Source: Deinococcus aquiradiocola (GTDB lineage: Bacteria > Deinococcota > Deinococci > Deinococcales > Deinococcaceae). Taken from it: a stretch of 64,000 nt of DNA. A program made the translations under genes and the position numbers. The notes under the pieces are model-generated. The model did not search any database. It saw nothing but the letters and a program-made list of their open reading frames with translations, and was not told the DNA's origin. The stretch is from contig NZ_BMOE01000001.1 in assembly GCF_014646915.1 (NCBI RefSeq), positions 150,072 through 214,071 of the forward strand. The letters are read 5' to 3'. This document shows, piece by piece, positions 8,433 through 18,062 of the stretch; the first letter of the stretch is position 1; each line of letters starts with the position of its first letter.

Positions 8433-8584
8433 TACGGTCACAGCATAGCAGGCGGGGGCGCACCGTCCGGCCCGCCACGCGCCCACCGCATGAGCCGCAC
8501 ATGAAGAAACCCCCCGGCCCGGCCCGCCCGCAGAACGTGACGCGCCGCCCCGCCCCCACGCCCCCACCCCGACAGAATGCCCTC

Positions 8585-9607
8585 ATGAAGGCCACCGGAT
8601 TCACCCGCCACCTGCCCGTCACGGACCCCGCCAGCCTGCAGGACCTCACCCTGCCCGCCCCCACGCCCGGCCCGCGCGACCTGATCGTCCGCGTGCACGC
8701 CGTCTCCGTGAACCCCGTGGACACCAAGGTCCGCGCCCCCAAAGCGCAGGACGTGACGCACGACCCGCCCAAGGTGCTCGGCTGGGACGCGAGCGGCATC
8801 GTCGAGGCCGTCGGCGCGGACGTGACGCTCTACCGGCCCGGCGACGAGGTCTACTACGCGGGTGACTACACCCGACCCGGCAGCAACGCCGAACTGCAGG
8901 CCGTGGACGAACGCATCGTGGGCCGCAAACCCCGCACCCTCACGCACGCCCAGGCGGCCGCCTTCCCGCTCACCACCATCACCGCCTGGGAAGGCCTCTT
9001 CGACCGCCTGCACATCGACCCGGACGGACGGCACGCGGGCCGCAGCGTCCTGATCATCGGCGGGGCGGGCGGCGTCGGCAGCATCGCCATCCAGCTCGCC
9101 CGGCACGCGGGCCTGCAGGTCATCGCCACCGCGTCCCGCCCCGAATCCGCCGCGTGGGCCACGCAGCTCGGCGCGCACCACGTCATCGACCACACCGGCG
9201 ACATGCCCGCCCAGCTGCGCGCCCTCGGCATCCAGGGCGTGCACTACGTGTACAGCACGTACTTCACCGAGCAGCACTGGCAGGCCATCGTGGACGTGCT
9301 GCTCCCCCAGGGCGGCGTGGTCGCCATCGACTCCGCACGGGACGTGGACCTCGCGCTCCTCAAACAGAAGAGCGCCACCTTCGCGTGGGAGTTCATGTTC
9401 ACGCGCAGCATGTTCCAGACGGACGACATGGCCGAACAGGGCCGCCTGCTGAACCGCGTGGCGGACCTGATCGACGCCGGAACACTCCGTGACCTCGTGG
9501 CCCGCACCCTCACGCCCATCAACGCCGCGAACCTCCGCGAGGCGCACCGCGATCTCGAAACGCGCAGCGTGATCGGCAAGGTGGTGCTGGAAGGCTGGAG
9601 CGACTGA
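8585..9607 (+). CDS. Zinc-binding alcohol dehydrogenase family protein (quinone oxidoreductase-like MDR)
   Basis: A 340-residue medium-chain dehydrogenase/reductase. The GroES-like N-terminal domain shows VSVNPVDTKVR and GWDASGIVEAVG, and the Rossmann domain shows LIIGGAGGVGSIAIQLARHAG near 155-175. It belongs to the NADPH:quinone reductase-like subgroup, which usually lacks the structural zinc, despite the family name. Likely reduces quinones or carbonyl compounds with NADPH; substrate unknown. The start at 8585 matches the conserved MKA N-terminus; no clear Shine-Dalgarno. It is monocistronic between recD2 (divergent) and sbcD. Confidence 0.9.
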   Translation: MKATGFTRHLPVTDPASLQDLTLPAPTPGPRDLIVRVHAVSVNPVDTKVRAPKAQDVTHDPPKVLGWDASGIVEAVGADVTLYRPGDEVYYAGDYTRPGSNAELQAVDERIVGRKPRTLTHAQAAAFPLTTITAWEGLFDRLHIDPDGRHAGRSVLIIGGAGGVGSIAIQLARHAGLQVIATASRPESAAWATQLGAHHVIDHTGDMPAQLRALGIQGVHYVYSTYFTEQHWQAIVDVLLPQGGVVAIDSARDVDLALLKQKSATFAWEFMFTRSMFQTDDMAEQGRLLNRVADLIDAGTLRDLVARTLTPINAANLREAHRDLETRSVIGKVVLEGWSD

Positions 9608-9688
9608 CCCGCCCGCACGCTTCCCGGCACTCGGGAGGCGCAGGGGGCGGAACGTGCAGGCGACGCCGTCCCCGCGCTCCCCGCGCGC

Positions 9689-9694
9689 TACCCT
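9689..9694 (+). promoter_or_regulatory. -10 box of leaderless sbcDC promoter
   Basis: TACCCT, 7 nt before the sbcD ATG at 9702. Confidence 0.55.
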
Positions 9695-9701
9695 GTCGGT
9701 C

Positions 9702-10898
9702 ATGCGCGTACTTCACACCGCCGATTTCCACGCTGGGCGAATCACCCGTGGGCACGACCGCACCGCCGAACTGCACGACGCCCTCACCGAGATCACCGGC
9801 CTCGCCCGCACCGAACGCGTGGACGCCGTCCTCGTGAGCGGCGACCTCTTCGACGCGCCCAACCCGCCCGCGGGTGCCGAGCGCGTCGTGTACGAGTTCT
9901 TCCTGCGGCTCAAGGAACTCGGCGTGCCGAGCGTCGTCATCGCCGGGAACCACGACAGCGCCACCCGCCTGAGCGGCCTGAGCGGCCTGCTCGGCTGGGT
10001 CGGCGTGCAGATGGTCGCCGAACTCCCGCAGGACCTCACGCAGCTGACGCGCACCATCGACACGCGCAGCGGCGAACGCCTCGTGGTGGGCGCCATTCCC
10101 TTCCTGTCCGAACGTCGCCTGCTGCGTGCCGCCGACCTGCTCGGGCAGGATGTCGGCGCGTGGCGGCAGAAGTTCCGGGACGGCATGGGCCAGCTGATGG
10201 AGTTCGTGGGCCGCAGCTACGAGGCGGGCGCCGTCAACATGATGATGCTGCACACCACCCTGGACGGCGCGAAACCCAGCGGGCAGCGCAGCATCACCCT
10301 CGACCTGAGCCGCACGTACACCGTCAGCGGCCTGCAGTTCCCGCCCGGCACGCAGTACGCCGCGCTCGGGCACGTCCACAAACCGCAGGCGGTGGGGGAG
10401 ACCGTGAACGCCCACTACCCCGGCAGCGTCCTGCAGCTGGATTTCGGGGAGGCGGGCGAGCAGAAGCAGGTGAACCTCGTGGAGGTCACGGCGGGCCGCC
10501 CCGCCACCGTCACGCCCATCCCGCTCGCCAGCGGGCGCGAACTGCGGACCCTGCGCGTCACGCACGACACCCTGGAGCGCCGCCTCGCTGAGGTGCGGGA
10601 CTTCCAGGGCCTGCTGAAGGTCGTGGTGAGCGCGCCCGCCGGGACGGCCCTGCCGGGCCTGAAAGCGCAGGTGCTCAGCATCCTCCCGAACGTCCTCGCG
10701 GTGGACCTCGACGCGCCGGACCAGCAGGGCGGCAACGTCACGCCCTTCGCGGAACGTGAGGGCCTCAGCCGCCTGGAACTGTACGAACGGTACTACAGCG
10801 AGAAGTCCGGCGCGCTGCCCGACGCGCTGCGCGCCGCGTTCCTCGAGGCGCAGCAGGCCGTCCGTCAGGGCGACACGGAAGGCGGGGTGAACGCATGA
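9702..10898 (+). CDS. sbcD: Exonuclease subunit SbcD (Mre11 homologue)
   Basis: A 398-residue calcineurin-like phosphoesterase that forms the Mre11-like nuclease of the SbcCD complex, which opens hairpins and trims double-strand ends. Metal-binding motifs are visible: LHTADFHAG at the N-terminus, VSGDLFD near 45, and IAGNHDSATR near 85. Later HTTLDG and LGHVHKPQAV complete the site. The ATG at 9702 is leaderless. It overlaps sbcC by ATGA (10895-10898), so the two subunits are made in a coupled way. The C-terminal capping domain appears complete. Confidence 0.96.
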   Translation: MRVLHTADFHAGRITRGHDRTAELHDALTEITGLARTERVDAVLVSGDLFDAPNPPAGAERVVYEFFLRLKELGVPSVVIAGNHDSATRLSGLSGLLGWVGVQMVAELPQDLTQLTRTIDTRSGERLVVGAIPFLSERRLLRAADLLGQDVGAWRQKFRDGMGQLMEFVGRSYEAGAVNMMMLHTTLDGAKPSGQRSITLDLSRTYTVSGLQFPPGTQYAALGHVHKPQAVGETVNAHYPGSVLQLDFGEAGEQKQVNLVEVTAGRPATVTPIPLASGRELRTLRVTHDTLERRLAEVRDFQGLLKVVVSAPAGTALPGLKAQVLSILPNVLAVDLDAPDQQGGNVTPFAEREGLSRLELYERYYSEKSGALPDALRAAFLEAQQAVRQGDTEGGVNA

Positions 10899-13669
10899 AG
10901 CCCGTGAGGCTGCAGGTGCAGGGCTTCATGCCGTTCCGGCTGCATCAGGAGGTGGAGTTCACGGGCCTGGACCTGTTCGCCATCGTCGGCCCGACCGGCA
11001 GCGGCAAGAGCGCCCTGCTGGACGCCATGACCTTCGCGCTGTACGGGCAGACGCCGCGCCTCGGGGCGAGCGGCATGGAGGCCCTCATCTCGCAGAACGA
11101 GCAGGGCGCGTCCGTCAACCTGGAGTTCGAGGTGCGCGGACAGCGGCACCGCGTGGCCCGCACGCGCGGCCGCAAGGCCAGCCAGAACGCCCTCACCTTC
11201 GAGAGCTGGCACCCGGACGACTCGCCCGCCGCCGGACGCTGGGTATCGCGCGCCAGCGGCAAGGTCACCGAGACCAACCAGCTGATCGTCGACACGGTCG
11301 GCCTGGACTACCAGGCGTTCACGCGCGCCGTGATGCTCCCGCAGGGCGAGTTCGCCACCTTCCTGAAAGGCAGGAGCAGCGAACGCCAGAAGCTCCTCGG
11401 GGACCTCCTGAACCTCGGCGAGGTGGGCGAGATGGCGTCCTTCGCCCGCGACCGCGCCCGCACGTACACCTCGCAGCTCACGGCGCGGCAGGCGCTGCTC
11501 GACAACGAGTACGCCGACGTCACGCAGGACACCCTGACCGCTTGGACGGCCGAGCTTGCCGCTGCCGACGCGCGCGCCGAGACGCTGCGGGACGCGCGCG
11601 AGGACCTGACCGTGAGCGTCGCCCGCCAGCGGGAACTGGGGCAGCTGGTGCAGGCGCTCGCGGCGGCCCGCACGGCCCTCGACCGCCACGAGGCGCAGGG
11701 GGGTAGTGTCCGCGAGGGTGCAGGGCGGGCCGCTGCCGCGCGCCGTGTCGCGGCCGTCCTGCCGCTCACCGTGCAGGCCCGCCAGAGCGCCCTGGCCCTC
11801 GACCGGGCCACGCTCGCCGCGCAGCGCGCGCAGGACGCCCTGACCGTCACCGGGCGCGCCGCCGGGACGGCCGACACGGCCGTGCAGGCCGCCCTCGCGG
11901 CCCTGGACCGCATTCCCGCGCTGGAGGCCCGCATCGCCGCCCTGCGCGAAGCCGAAGGACTCGCCGTGCGCCTCAGGCTCGCCGGGGGCCGCCCCGACAG
12001 CACGCACCCGCAGCCGCTCCCCTGGGACGAGGCCCAGCACGGACAGGCCGCGCAGGCCGCCGAAAAGGCCCGCAAGAACGCCCTGGAACGCGTGAAGCTC
12101 GACGCGGAACGCGCCGCCCTGCAGCGCCGCCGCGCCGACCACACCCTCGAAGAACAGACGCAGGCCCGCGAACTCACCGAGCAGGACCGCGTGAAACGCG
12201 ACGGGCTGAGCGGCAAGCAGCGACAGGACACCCTGAAGCAGGAACGCGACGCGCTGCAGGAACGCCTCGGCGTGCTCGCGCACCGCCACCTGCTGCACCC
12301 CGGCGAACCCTGCCCACTGTGCGAACAGACGGTCCTCACCGTCCCCCCGCAGGACGCCGCCGAACCCGCCGCGCGCCTCGCCGTCCTGAACGACGAGATC
12401 AGCCGCCTCGAACTGACACTCGAAGCGCTCCGCACCCGCTACAACGACCTGAACGTCAACACCCGCGCCCGCGCCCGCACCCTGGACGGCGCCGCCACCC
12501 GCCTGCAGGAGGAACAGGAGCACCTCGACCTGCGCGAATCGGACCTCCGGCAGGCCGAGACGACGCTCGCCGCCACAGTCCAGGGCGACCCCGCCGACCT
12601 CGCTGCCCGTTACCTCGCCGGACTGGCAGGGCAGCTGCGCGACATGGGCGGCCAGCCCACCCAGGAACTCGCCCGCGTGCAGGGCCAGATCCGTACGCTG
12701 CGAGACGCGCACGACACGGCACGGCAGGCGCACGCCCGGACGCAGGCCCAGCACGCCGCCGCCGCCGCGCAGGCCGACGCGGCCCGCACGCAGGAACACG
12801 AACGCGCCCGCGAAGCACAGGCCGCGCAGGACGCCCTGCACGCCCATCTCGCCCCGCTCGGCCTGAGCGCCGAGCAGGCCGAAGCGGCCGCCCTGCCCGA
12901 ACTGGACATCCAGGCGCTCGAAACGGCCGCGCAGACGCACGAGGACCTCCGGCAACGCCTGAGCGCCGAACGCGCCGACCTCGAACGCCGCCTCGGCACG
13001 CAGACCTTCGACCCGGCCCAGCTCAGCACCGCCGAACGCGAACTCGCGGGCCTCGACGCCGAGATCCGCGCCGCGCAGGGCCTCGCCGGACAGCTCACGC
13101 AGCGCCTCACGTCCGGACGCGAACGCCTCGCCCGCAAGACCGCCCTGGAAGACGAGGCGCGCGACCTCGCCGCCCGACTCGACACCTGGAAGACCCTCGC
13201 GTCGTCGCTCGGCGTGAGTGCCTTCCAGCAGTACCTGCTGCAGGAAGTCGAGTCGCGCCTCCTGAGCGGCGCGGGCCAGCTGCTGCTCGAAATCTCCGAC
13301 GGCCGCTACCGCCTGCGCCTGCAGGACGGCGAGTACGCCGTCGAGGACCTCTGGAACGCGGGCGAGACGCGCGCCGTCCGCACCCTGTCGGGCGGGGAGA
13401 CGTTCCTCGCCAGCCTGTCCCTCGCCATCGCCCTCTCCGACTATCTCGCCGGGAACCAGATCCTCGGCGCGCTGTTCCTCGACGAGGGCTTCGGGACGCT
13501 CGACCCGCAGGCGCTCGAAGCGGTCGCGGGCGCCCTGGAGAACCTCCGGACCGGGGGACGCATGGTGGGCGTCATCACGCACATCGAGAGCCTCTCCGAA
13601 CGCCTCCCGCACCACCTGCTCGTCACCAAGAGCGCGGCAGGCAGCAGCGTCCACCGCCTCCAGAGCTGA
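10895..13669 (+). CDS. sbcC: Exonuclease subunit SbcC (Rad50 homologue)
   Basis: A 924-residue SMC-like ATPase. Walker A GPTGSGKS is at 32-39, the zinc-hook CPLC is near 472-475 in the middle of two long Ala/Arg/Glu-rich coiled coils, the ABC signature LSGGE is near 830, and Walker B LFLDEGFGTLD is near 862. It pairs with SbcD to process DNA ends and hairpins; zinc hooks dimerise the arms. The start overlaps sbcD. The 3' end shows an odd 15-bp near-duplication flanking the stop codon. Confidence 0.96.
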   Translation: MKPVRLQVQGFMPFRLHQEVEFTGLDLFAIVGPTGSGKSALLDAMTFALYGQTPRLGASGMEALISQNEQGASVNLEFEVRGQRHRVARTRGRKASQNALTFESWHPDDSPAAGRWVSRASGKVTETNQLIVDTVGLDYQAFTRAVMLPQGEFATFLKGRSSERQKLLGDLLNLGEVGEMASFARDRARTYTSQLTARQALLDNEYADVTQDTLTAWTAELAAADARAETLRDAREDLTVSVARQRELGQLVQALAAARTALDRHEAQGGSVREGAGRAAAARRVAAVLPLTVQARQSALALDRATLAAQRAQDALTVTGRAAGTADTAVQAALAALDRIPALEARIAALREAEGLAVRLRLAGGRPDSTHPQPLPWDEAQHGQAAQAAEKARKNALERVKLDAERAALQRRRADHTLEEQTQARELTEQDRVKRDGLSGKQRQDTLKQERDALQERLGVLAHRHLLHPGEPCPLCEQTVLTVPPQDAAEPAARLAVLNDEISRLELTLEALRTRYNDLNVNTRARARTLDGAATRLQEEQEHLDLRESDLRQAETTLAATVQGDPADLAARYLAGLAGQLRDMGGQPTQELARVQGQIRTLRDAHDTARQAHARTQAQHAAAAAQADAARTQEHERAREAQAAQDALHAHLAPLGLSAEQAEAAALPELDIQALETAAQTHEDLRQRLSAERADLERRLGTQTFDPAQLSTAERELAGLDAEIRAAQGLAGQLTQRLTSGRERLARKTALEDEARDLAARLDTWKTLASSLGVSAFQQYLLQEVESRLLSGAGQLLLEISDGRYRLRLQDGEYAVEDLWNAGETRAVRTLSGGETFLASLSLAIALSDYLAGNQILGALFLDEGFGTLDPQALEAVAGALENLRTGGRMVGVITHIESLSERLPHHLLVTKSAAGSSVHRLQS

Positions 13670-13686
13670 TACGCCTCCAGAGCCGA
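13655..13686 (+). repeat. Short direct duplication around the sbcC stop
   Basis: CGCCTCCAGAGCTGA (13655-13669, ending in the stop) recurs as CGCCTCCAGAGCCGA at 13672-13686, one mismatch, 17-bp period. Confidence 0.7.
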
Positions 13687-13695
13687 CACAAGGGC

Positions 13696-13719
13696 GCGCC
13701 CCGGCGTTGGCCGGGGCGC
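13696..13719. terminator. GC hairpin between sbcC and a convergent gene
   Basis: 9-bp perfect inverted repeat (13696-13704 with 13711-13719), loop of 6. No T tract, common for terminators here. Confidence 0.65.
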
Positions 13720-13746
13720 GAGGACTGCGTGAGGTTCAGGCTGAGG

Positions 13747-14256
13747 TCAGAGGCGCTTCTGGATGGCCATCAGGCTGGGGGTGCTCTTCCAGCTCATGCC
13801 CTTGTCGACGTACATCTTGGCGGTGGTCTTGTCGCCGCGGTTCAGGGCGATGTAGGCGAGCTTGGCGGCGCTCAGCGCGGCCCAGTCCTTCTCGGCGTCC
13901 GTCAGGTCGCTCAGCTTGGTCCAGACGTTGTACGCGTTGATCCACCACTGGGTCTTGGTGTACAGCTGGCCCAGGTACGCGGTGTAGTCGCGGTTGCCCA
14001 TGTCGCCGCTCGCGGCCATGTAGGCGGCGTCCACGGCGGCCTTCCAGAGCGTGCGGTCGTAGAAGGGGATGGGGTAGGCCACGTCGGCCTGCGTGGCGTA
14101 CTCCTGCGCCTTGGCGAAGCTCTCCTCCGGGGTCATCGCCGGGGCCGCCATCATGGCCGGAGCGGTGGTCTCGGTGGTCGTGGTGGTGGTGGTGGTCGTC
14201 TGGGCGGCGGCGAGGCTTCCCATGGCGAAGGCGGTCAGGATGAGAATCTTTTTCAT
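13747..14256 (-). CDS. Exported Thr-rich protein of unknown function, possibly TPR-like
   Basis: A 169-residue secreted protein. The signal peptide MKKILILTAFAMGSLAAAQ is followed by a run of about nine Thr and an Ala/Met-rich linker. The mature domain is helical (FAKAQEYATQADVAY, WKAAVDAAYMAASG, YLGQLYTKTQWWINAYNVW, AALSAAKLAYIALNRGDKT), reminiscent of tetratricopeptide helices, but I do not assign a family. The ATG at 14256 gives a clean signal peptide; an in-frame ATG four codons upstream (14268) is possible. It is divergent from the PQQ-propeller gene and shares a palindromic spacer with it. Confidence 0.75.
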   Translation of the reverse strand: MKKILILTAFAMGSLAAAQTTTTTTTTTETTAPAMMAAPAMTPEESFAKAQEYATQADVAYPIPFYDRTLWKAAVDAAYMAASGDMGNRDYTAYLGQLYTKTQWWINAYNVWTKLSDLTDAEKDWAALSAAKLAYIALNRGDKTTAKMYVDKGMSWKSTPSLMAIQKRL

Positions 14257-14282
14257 ATCAAGTCGCATCTTAGGGCGCTAGT

Positions 14283-14301
14283 GTACGGACGTCCACCGTA
14301 C
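14283..14301. promoter_or_regulatory. Palindrome in the divergent spacer
   Basis: GTACGG (14283-14288) and CCGTAC (14296-14301) form a 19-bp inverted repeat between two divergent genes for exported proteins. It could be a shared operator; no regulator is known. Confidence 0.35.
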
Positions 14302-14354
14302 CCCCGCCCTTTCATAAGCTTTTCTAAGAAAGCGTAAAGGAGTTCCTTCAAGTC

Positions 14355-16112
14355 ATGAGAATCAGACTTTTTACCGCGCTGCTCACCACGTCCCTGCTGG
14401 GCGTGCTGCCGGGCGCGTCCAGCACCGCCGCCACCGCCCCCCAGATCAGCTGGACCAAGGACCTGAAAGTCATCGGTTCCGTGAGCGTCGCCCCAAGCGG
14501 CGACCTGTACTTCATCGGCGCGGACGCCAAACTGCACCACACCGACTCGCGCGGCGTGGAGAAATGGAACTTCACCTTCGGTGACATCGGCCGGGCCGAG
14601 CCGATCGTGCTGCCCGGCGGTGGCGTCATCGCGGGCAGTTACGACGACACCCTGTACTCCATCGACCCGTCCGGCAAGCTCGTCTGGAAGACGAAGCTCG
14701 ACGGTGACATCTACGCCACCCCGGCGCTGCGGGCCGACGGGAGCATCGTCGCCGCGACGGCGGGCGGCAGCGTGTACGCCCTCGACGCGGGCGGCCGCGT
14801 CCTGTGGCAGTACCGGGCGTCCGGCCCGGTCTTCAGCAGTCCGGCCGTGGACCTGAACGGCAACATCACGTTCGGGTCGCAGACGGGACGCGTCACGTCC
14901 CTCGACGCGTCCGGCCGGGAACGTTGGACCTTCCAGGCGGGCTCGTCCGTGTTCAGCAGTCCGGCCCTCGACGCGGCCGGGAACGTGTACTTCGGGTCGG
15001 GGGACCGCAAGGTGTACGCCCTCGACCCGTCCGGGCAGCTGCGCTGGTCGGCCGGCACGCGCCTCTTCGTGAACGCGAGCCCCATCGTGACCGCGACCGG
15101 CCTGGTCGTCGTCGCGAGCTACGACGGGAACCTGTACGCCTTCAACGCGGACGGCGTGCCCGCCTGGACCTTCAGTCTCGGCAACCCCACCGCCGCGCCC
15201 GCCGTGGAACTCAGCGACGGGACGCTGGTGGTCGGGGACCTGGGCGGCACGCTGCACGCCGTGGGCGTGAACGGCACGGAACTGTGGAAGATCAACCCGA
15301 ACCTGAAGATCGACACGTCCGTGTCCGTGTCGGACGCGGGCACCCTGTACTTCAGCACGCAGGGCGGCAACCTGAGCGCCATCACGGGCCAGAAACCGCA
15401 GGCGAACGGCCCGTGGAGCTCGTACCGGGTCACGCCGTCCGGCGTGGGCCGCACCCTGACGCCCGCCGAGGCCGCCGCGCGCACGCAGGCGATCCGCGTG
15501 GCCGCCACGCGCCCGGTGACGACCGCGCCCGTCGCGCAGCCGAAGCCCGGCACAGCCCCCGCCCCGAAACCCGGCACGCCCACCCCCACCACCCCGAAAC
15601 CCGGCACGCCGACCACGGGCACGCCCGGCACCGTGCCCCCGGCACCCACCACGCCCGCCCCCACACCTCCCACTGCGCCTGCTCCCACGCCGGAACAGCT
15701 GGCCGCGCAGGCCGCCCAGACCGCGAAGCTCGCCGCCACGCAGGCCGGACGCGGCGCGCGCGCTCAGGACGGCGTGGTGTACCTGCCGCTCACGGAACTC
15801 ACGGCGGCCCTTCAGGCGCAGCTTCTCGTCCGCACCAACGTCAGCGCCACCCTCGCGCCCTACGCGGGCAGCGCGCAGAGCCTGCCGCCCGTCACGCTCA
15901 CCGTCCGTACCCTGGACGGCCGCGCGTACGTGCCGCTGTCCGGCCTGACCCTCCTCCGAGGCAGCCGCACCCGCTACACGCCTGCCACCCGCACCTACGA
16001 CCTGAACCTCGGGGACCGCACCGTCCTGAGCGTCCCTCTTGACCTCGCGGGGCTGCTGAAACCGCAGGCCGCGCCCGAGTACCCGGACGTGGTCCGCAAA
16101 CCCAGGACCTGA
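14355..16112 (+). CDS. Exported PQQ-like beta-propeller protein with copper-amine-oxidase-N-like domain
   Basis: A 585-residue secreted protein. A signal peptide (about 1-27, ending near SSTAATA) precedes a beta-propeller (about 28-355) of repeated blades such as ALDASGRERWTFQAGSSVFS, with the Trp positions of PQQ/BamB-like repeats. Then comes a Pro/Thr-rich linker (about 385-440) and a C-terminal domain (about 470-565) with the VYLPLTEL...YVPLSGL pattern of copper-amine-oxidase N-terminal-like wall or stalk domains. Probably an envelope scaffold or assembly protein rather than a dehydrogenase, as no PQQ-binding catalytic residues were identified. Start ATG has an AGGAG upstream. Role unknown. 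Confidence 0.85.
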   Translation: MRIRLFTALLTTSLLGVLPGASSTAATAPQISWTKDLKVIGSVSVAPSGDLYFIGADAKLHHTDSRGVEKWNFTFGDIGRAEPIVLPGGGVIAGSYDDTLYSIDPSGKLVWKTKLDGDIYATPALRADGSIVAATAGGSVYALDAGGRVLWQYRASGPVFSSPAVDLNGNITFGSQTGRVTSLDASGRERWTFQAGSSVFSSPALDAAGNVYFGSGDRKVYALDPSGQLRWSAGTRLFVNASPIVTATGLVVVASYDGNLYAFNADGVPAWTFSLGNPTAAPAVELSDGTLVVGDLGGTLHAVGVNGTELWKINPNLKIDTSVSVSDAGTLYFSTQGGNLSAITGQKPQANGPWSSYRVTPSGVGRTLTPAEAAARTQAIRVAATRPVTTAPVAQPKPGTAPAPKPGTPTPTTPKPGTPTTGTPGTVPPAPTTPAPTPPTAPAPTPEQLAAQAAQTAKLAATQAGRGARAQDGVVYLPLTELTAALQAQLLVRTNVSATLAPYAGSAQSLPPVTLTVRTLDGRAYVPLSGLTLLRGSRTRYTPATRTYDLNLGDRTVLSVPLDLAGLLKPQAAPEYPDVVRKPRT

Positions 16113-16130
16113 ACGCCCCACCCTGGCAGA

Positions 16131-16169
16131 CGCAGGCCCACCTCCCGGAACAGGGGGGGTGGGCCTGCG
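16131..16169. terminator. Hairpin terminator between convergent genes
   Basis: 12-bp perfect inverted repeat (16131-16142 with 16158-16169), between the propeller gene and the convergent SDR. Confidence 0.8.
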
Positions 16170-16183
16170 CCTGTTCGGCCTTC

Positions 16184-16927
16184 TTACACGGGGCGTCCCG
16201 CCATCATGAAGCTGGCCGTCATGCCCCCGTCGATGGGCAGGATGACGCCCGTGATGAAGCTCGCCTCCGGCGACCCCAGGAAGTACACGGCCTGCGCCAC
16301 CTCCCTCGGCTCCCCGATGCGGCGCAGCGCGTGCAGGTCCTCGTAGTCGCGGCGCGTCTGCGCGGGGTCGGCGGACGCGTCGATGGACGCCATGACCGCC
16401 TCGGTGCTGATCGCTCCGGGCGCCACGGCATTCACGCGCAGGCCACGCGGCGCGAGGTCCAGGCACATGGCGCGCGTGAGGTTCACGAGGCCCCCCTTGG
16501 AACTGTTGTACGCGGCGTTGTCCTGCTCCGCGAACAGCCCCTGCACGCTCGCCACGTTCACGACCGCGCCGCCCTGCGGGAGCAGCGAGATCAGTTCCCG
16601 CACCAGCATCAGCGGGGCGCTGAGGTTCACGTCCAGCGTGCGCTGCCAGCCGCTCTCGCTGACGTCCAGCACGCTGCCGTGCGCGCCCTGGTACGCGGCG
16701 TTGTTCACGAGCACGTCCACCCGCCCCAGCTTCTCCCTCGCCGCGCGCGCAATCCGGGCGCGGCCCGCCCTGCTCGCCACGTCGGCCTTCAGGCGCTCCT
16801 GGCCCTTCAGGGCGGGCGGCAGCGTCAGGTCCACGCTCAGCACGTGCGCCCCACGTTCCGCGTACAGTTCCGCAATCGCGCGCCCGATCCCTCTGGCCGC
16901 GCCCGTCACCACCACATTCACCGTCAT
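16184..16927 (-). CDS. SDR family oxidoreductase
   Basis: A 247-residue classical short-chain dehydrogenase. The cofactor motif GAARGIG is at 8-14, NNA near 80, and the catalytic Ser and YNSSK (YxxxK) near 140-150; the C-terminal [11 protein letters not shown] is typical. NAD(P)(H)-dependent; substrate unknown. The ATG at 16927 starts the usual VTG beta-strand spacing; an upstream in-frame ATG at 16951 would add eight residues (MNAPTLER) and cannot be excluded. It is divergent from the PfkB kinase. Confidence 0.9.
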   Translation of the reverse strand: MTVNVVVTGAARGIGRAIAELYAERGAHVLSVDLTLPPALKGQERLKADVASRAGRARIARAAREKLGRVDVLVNNAAYQGAHGSVLDVSESGWQRTLDVNLSAPLMLVRELISLLPQGGAVVNVASVQGLFAEQDNAAYNSSKGGLVNLTRAMCLDLAPRGLRVNAVAPGAISTEAVMASIDASADPAQTRRDYEDLHALRRIGEPREVAQAVYFLGSPEASFITGVILPIDGGMTASFMMAGRPV

Positions 16928-17057
16928 GCGCTCCAGTGTCGGGGCGTTCATGGGCGTGGATGGTCGCCCAGCCCACCGGGTAAACGCCAGATCAAGCCGG
17001 GGGCGGAAGGGAGGGGGCCTGTGCAGCCGTCCCGCACGCACTGGGGCGGCGTTCCTC

Positions 17058-17063
17058 TACACT
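17058..17063 (+). promoter_or_regulatory. -10 box of leaderless kinase promoter
   Basis: TACACT, 6 nt before the ATG at 17070. Confidence 0.55.
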
Positions 17064-17069
17064 CAGCGC

Positions 17070-17996
17070 ATGACTCAGGACAGCGTGGCGACCCTACCGC
17101 TCATCGTCAGTGCCGGTGAGGCCCTGACCGACCTCGTGACCGCAGGCGGCAACCGCTGGGAGGCGCACCCCGGCGGCGCGGCATGGAACGTCGCCCGTGC
17201 CGTGTCTGCCCTCGGCGTGCCTGCCGCGTTCGCGGGCGCGGTCGGGCAGGACAACTTCGGCGAGGACCTCGCGGAGGCGTCACGTGCGTCGGGACTCGAC
17301 CCGAGGTTCATGCAGCACGCGCCAGAGCCGACCCTGCTGGCCGTGGTGTACAGCGTCACGCCGCCCGCGTACCGCTTCCTGGGCGAGAACAGCGCCGACC
17401 TGACCTTCGACGCGGCCGCCCTCCCGCACGGCTGGACGGGCGCGGCCCGCTGGCTGCACCTGGGCGGCATCAGCCTCGCGCGGCAACCGCTGGCGGACAC
17501 GCTGCTGCGCGTCATGGACGACGCGAAGGCCGCCGGGGTGCGCGTCAGCTTCGACCCGAACGCCCGCATCGTGCACCGCGACCCCGCGTACCGCCCGATT
17601 TTCGAGCGCGTCATGCGGCAGGCGGACCTCATCAAGCTGTCCGACGAGGACCTGTGCTTCTTCTTCCCGGACCACGACGAGGCGGCCGCGATGCGCGTCC
17701 TGCGCGGCCTGAACAGTCAGTCGCCCATCGTCATCACGCGCGGCGGGGACGGCGCCAGCCTGTACCACGCGGCGGGCCGGGCGGACCTGCCCGCCCCGCG
17801 CGTGCAGGTGGCCGACACGGTCGGCGCGGGCGACGCGCTGTGCGCGGGCCTGCTCGTGAGCGCCACGCAGCGCCCGGACGCCATCTGGCCGGAGCACCTC
17901 GCGTTCGCGCTGCGGGTCGCGTCGGCCGCGTGCTCCAGGCCGGGCGCGTTCGCGCCGAGCCGCTCGGACGTGGCGGCCCTCTTCCCGGACCGCTGA
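17070..17996 (+). CDS. PfkB family carbohydrate kinase (fructokinase-like)
   Basis: A 308-residue ribokinase-fold sugar kinase. The N-terminal signature [15 protein letters not shown] is near 32-46, and the C-terminal signature [14 protein letters not shown] is near 249-262, with the catalytic Asp in [16 protein letters not shown] ATP-lid residues precede it. It likely phosphorylates a free sugar such as fructose using ATP; the exact sugar cannot be read. A long upstream extension of this frame lacks family similarity, and a -10 box 6 nt before the ATG supports the chosen start. Monocistronic. Confidence 0.92.
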   Translation: MTQDSVATLPLIVSAGEALTDLVTAGGNRWEAHPGGAAWNVARAVSALGVPAAFAGAVGQDNFGEDLAEASRASGLDPRFMQHAPEPTLLAVVYSVTPPAYRFLGENSADLTFDAAALPHGWTGAARWLHLGGISLARQPLADTLLRVMDDAKAAGVRVSFDPNARIVHRDPAYRPIFERVMRQADLIKLSDEDLCFFFPDHDEAAAMRVLRGLNSQSPIVITRGGDGASLYHAAGRADLPAPRVQVADTVGAGDALCAGLLVSATQRPDAIWPEHLAFALRVASAACSRPGAFAPSRSDVAALFPDR

Positions 17997-18051
17997 CCCG
18001 GCCTCCGGGCGGGCGGCGAGCGGGGTATACCGTTCCATTACCTGAACCCGC

Positions 18052-18057
18052 TAGAGT
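18052..18057 (+). promoter_or_regulatory. -10 box of leaderless cytochrome promoter
   Basis: TAGAGT, 5 nt before the ATG at 18063. Confidence 0.5.
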
Positions 18058-18062
18058 GACGT

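Noticed and set aside
10865..13654. Long minus-strand open frame across sbcC
   Set aside because: Exact antisense of sbcC with low-complexity composition.
15430..15666. Pro/Arg-rich minus frames in the propeller linker
   Set aside because: Composition follows the Pro/Thr linker on the other strand.
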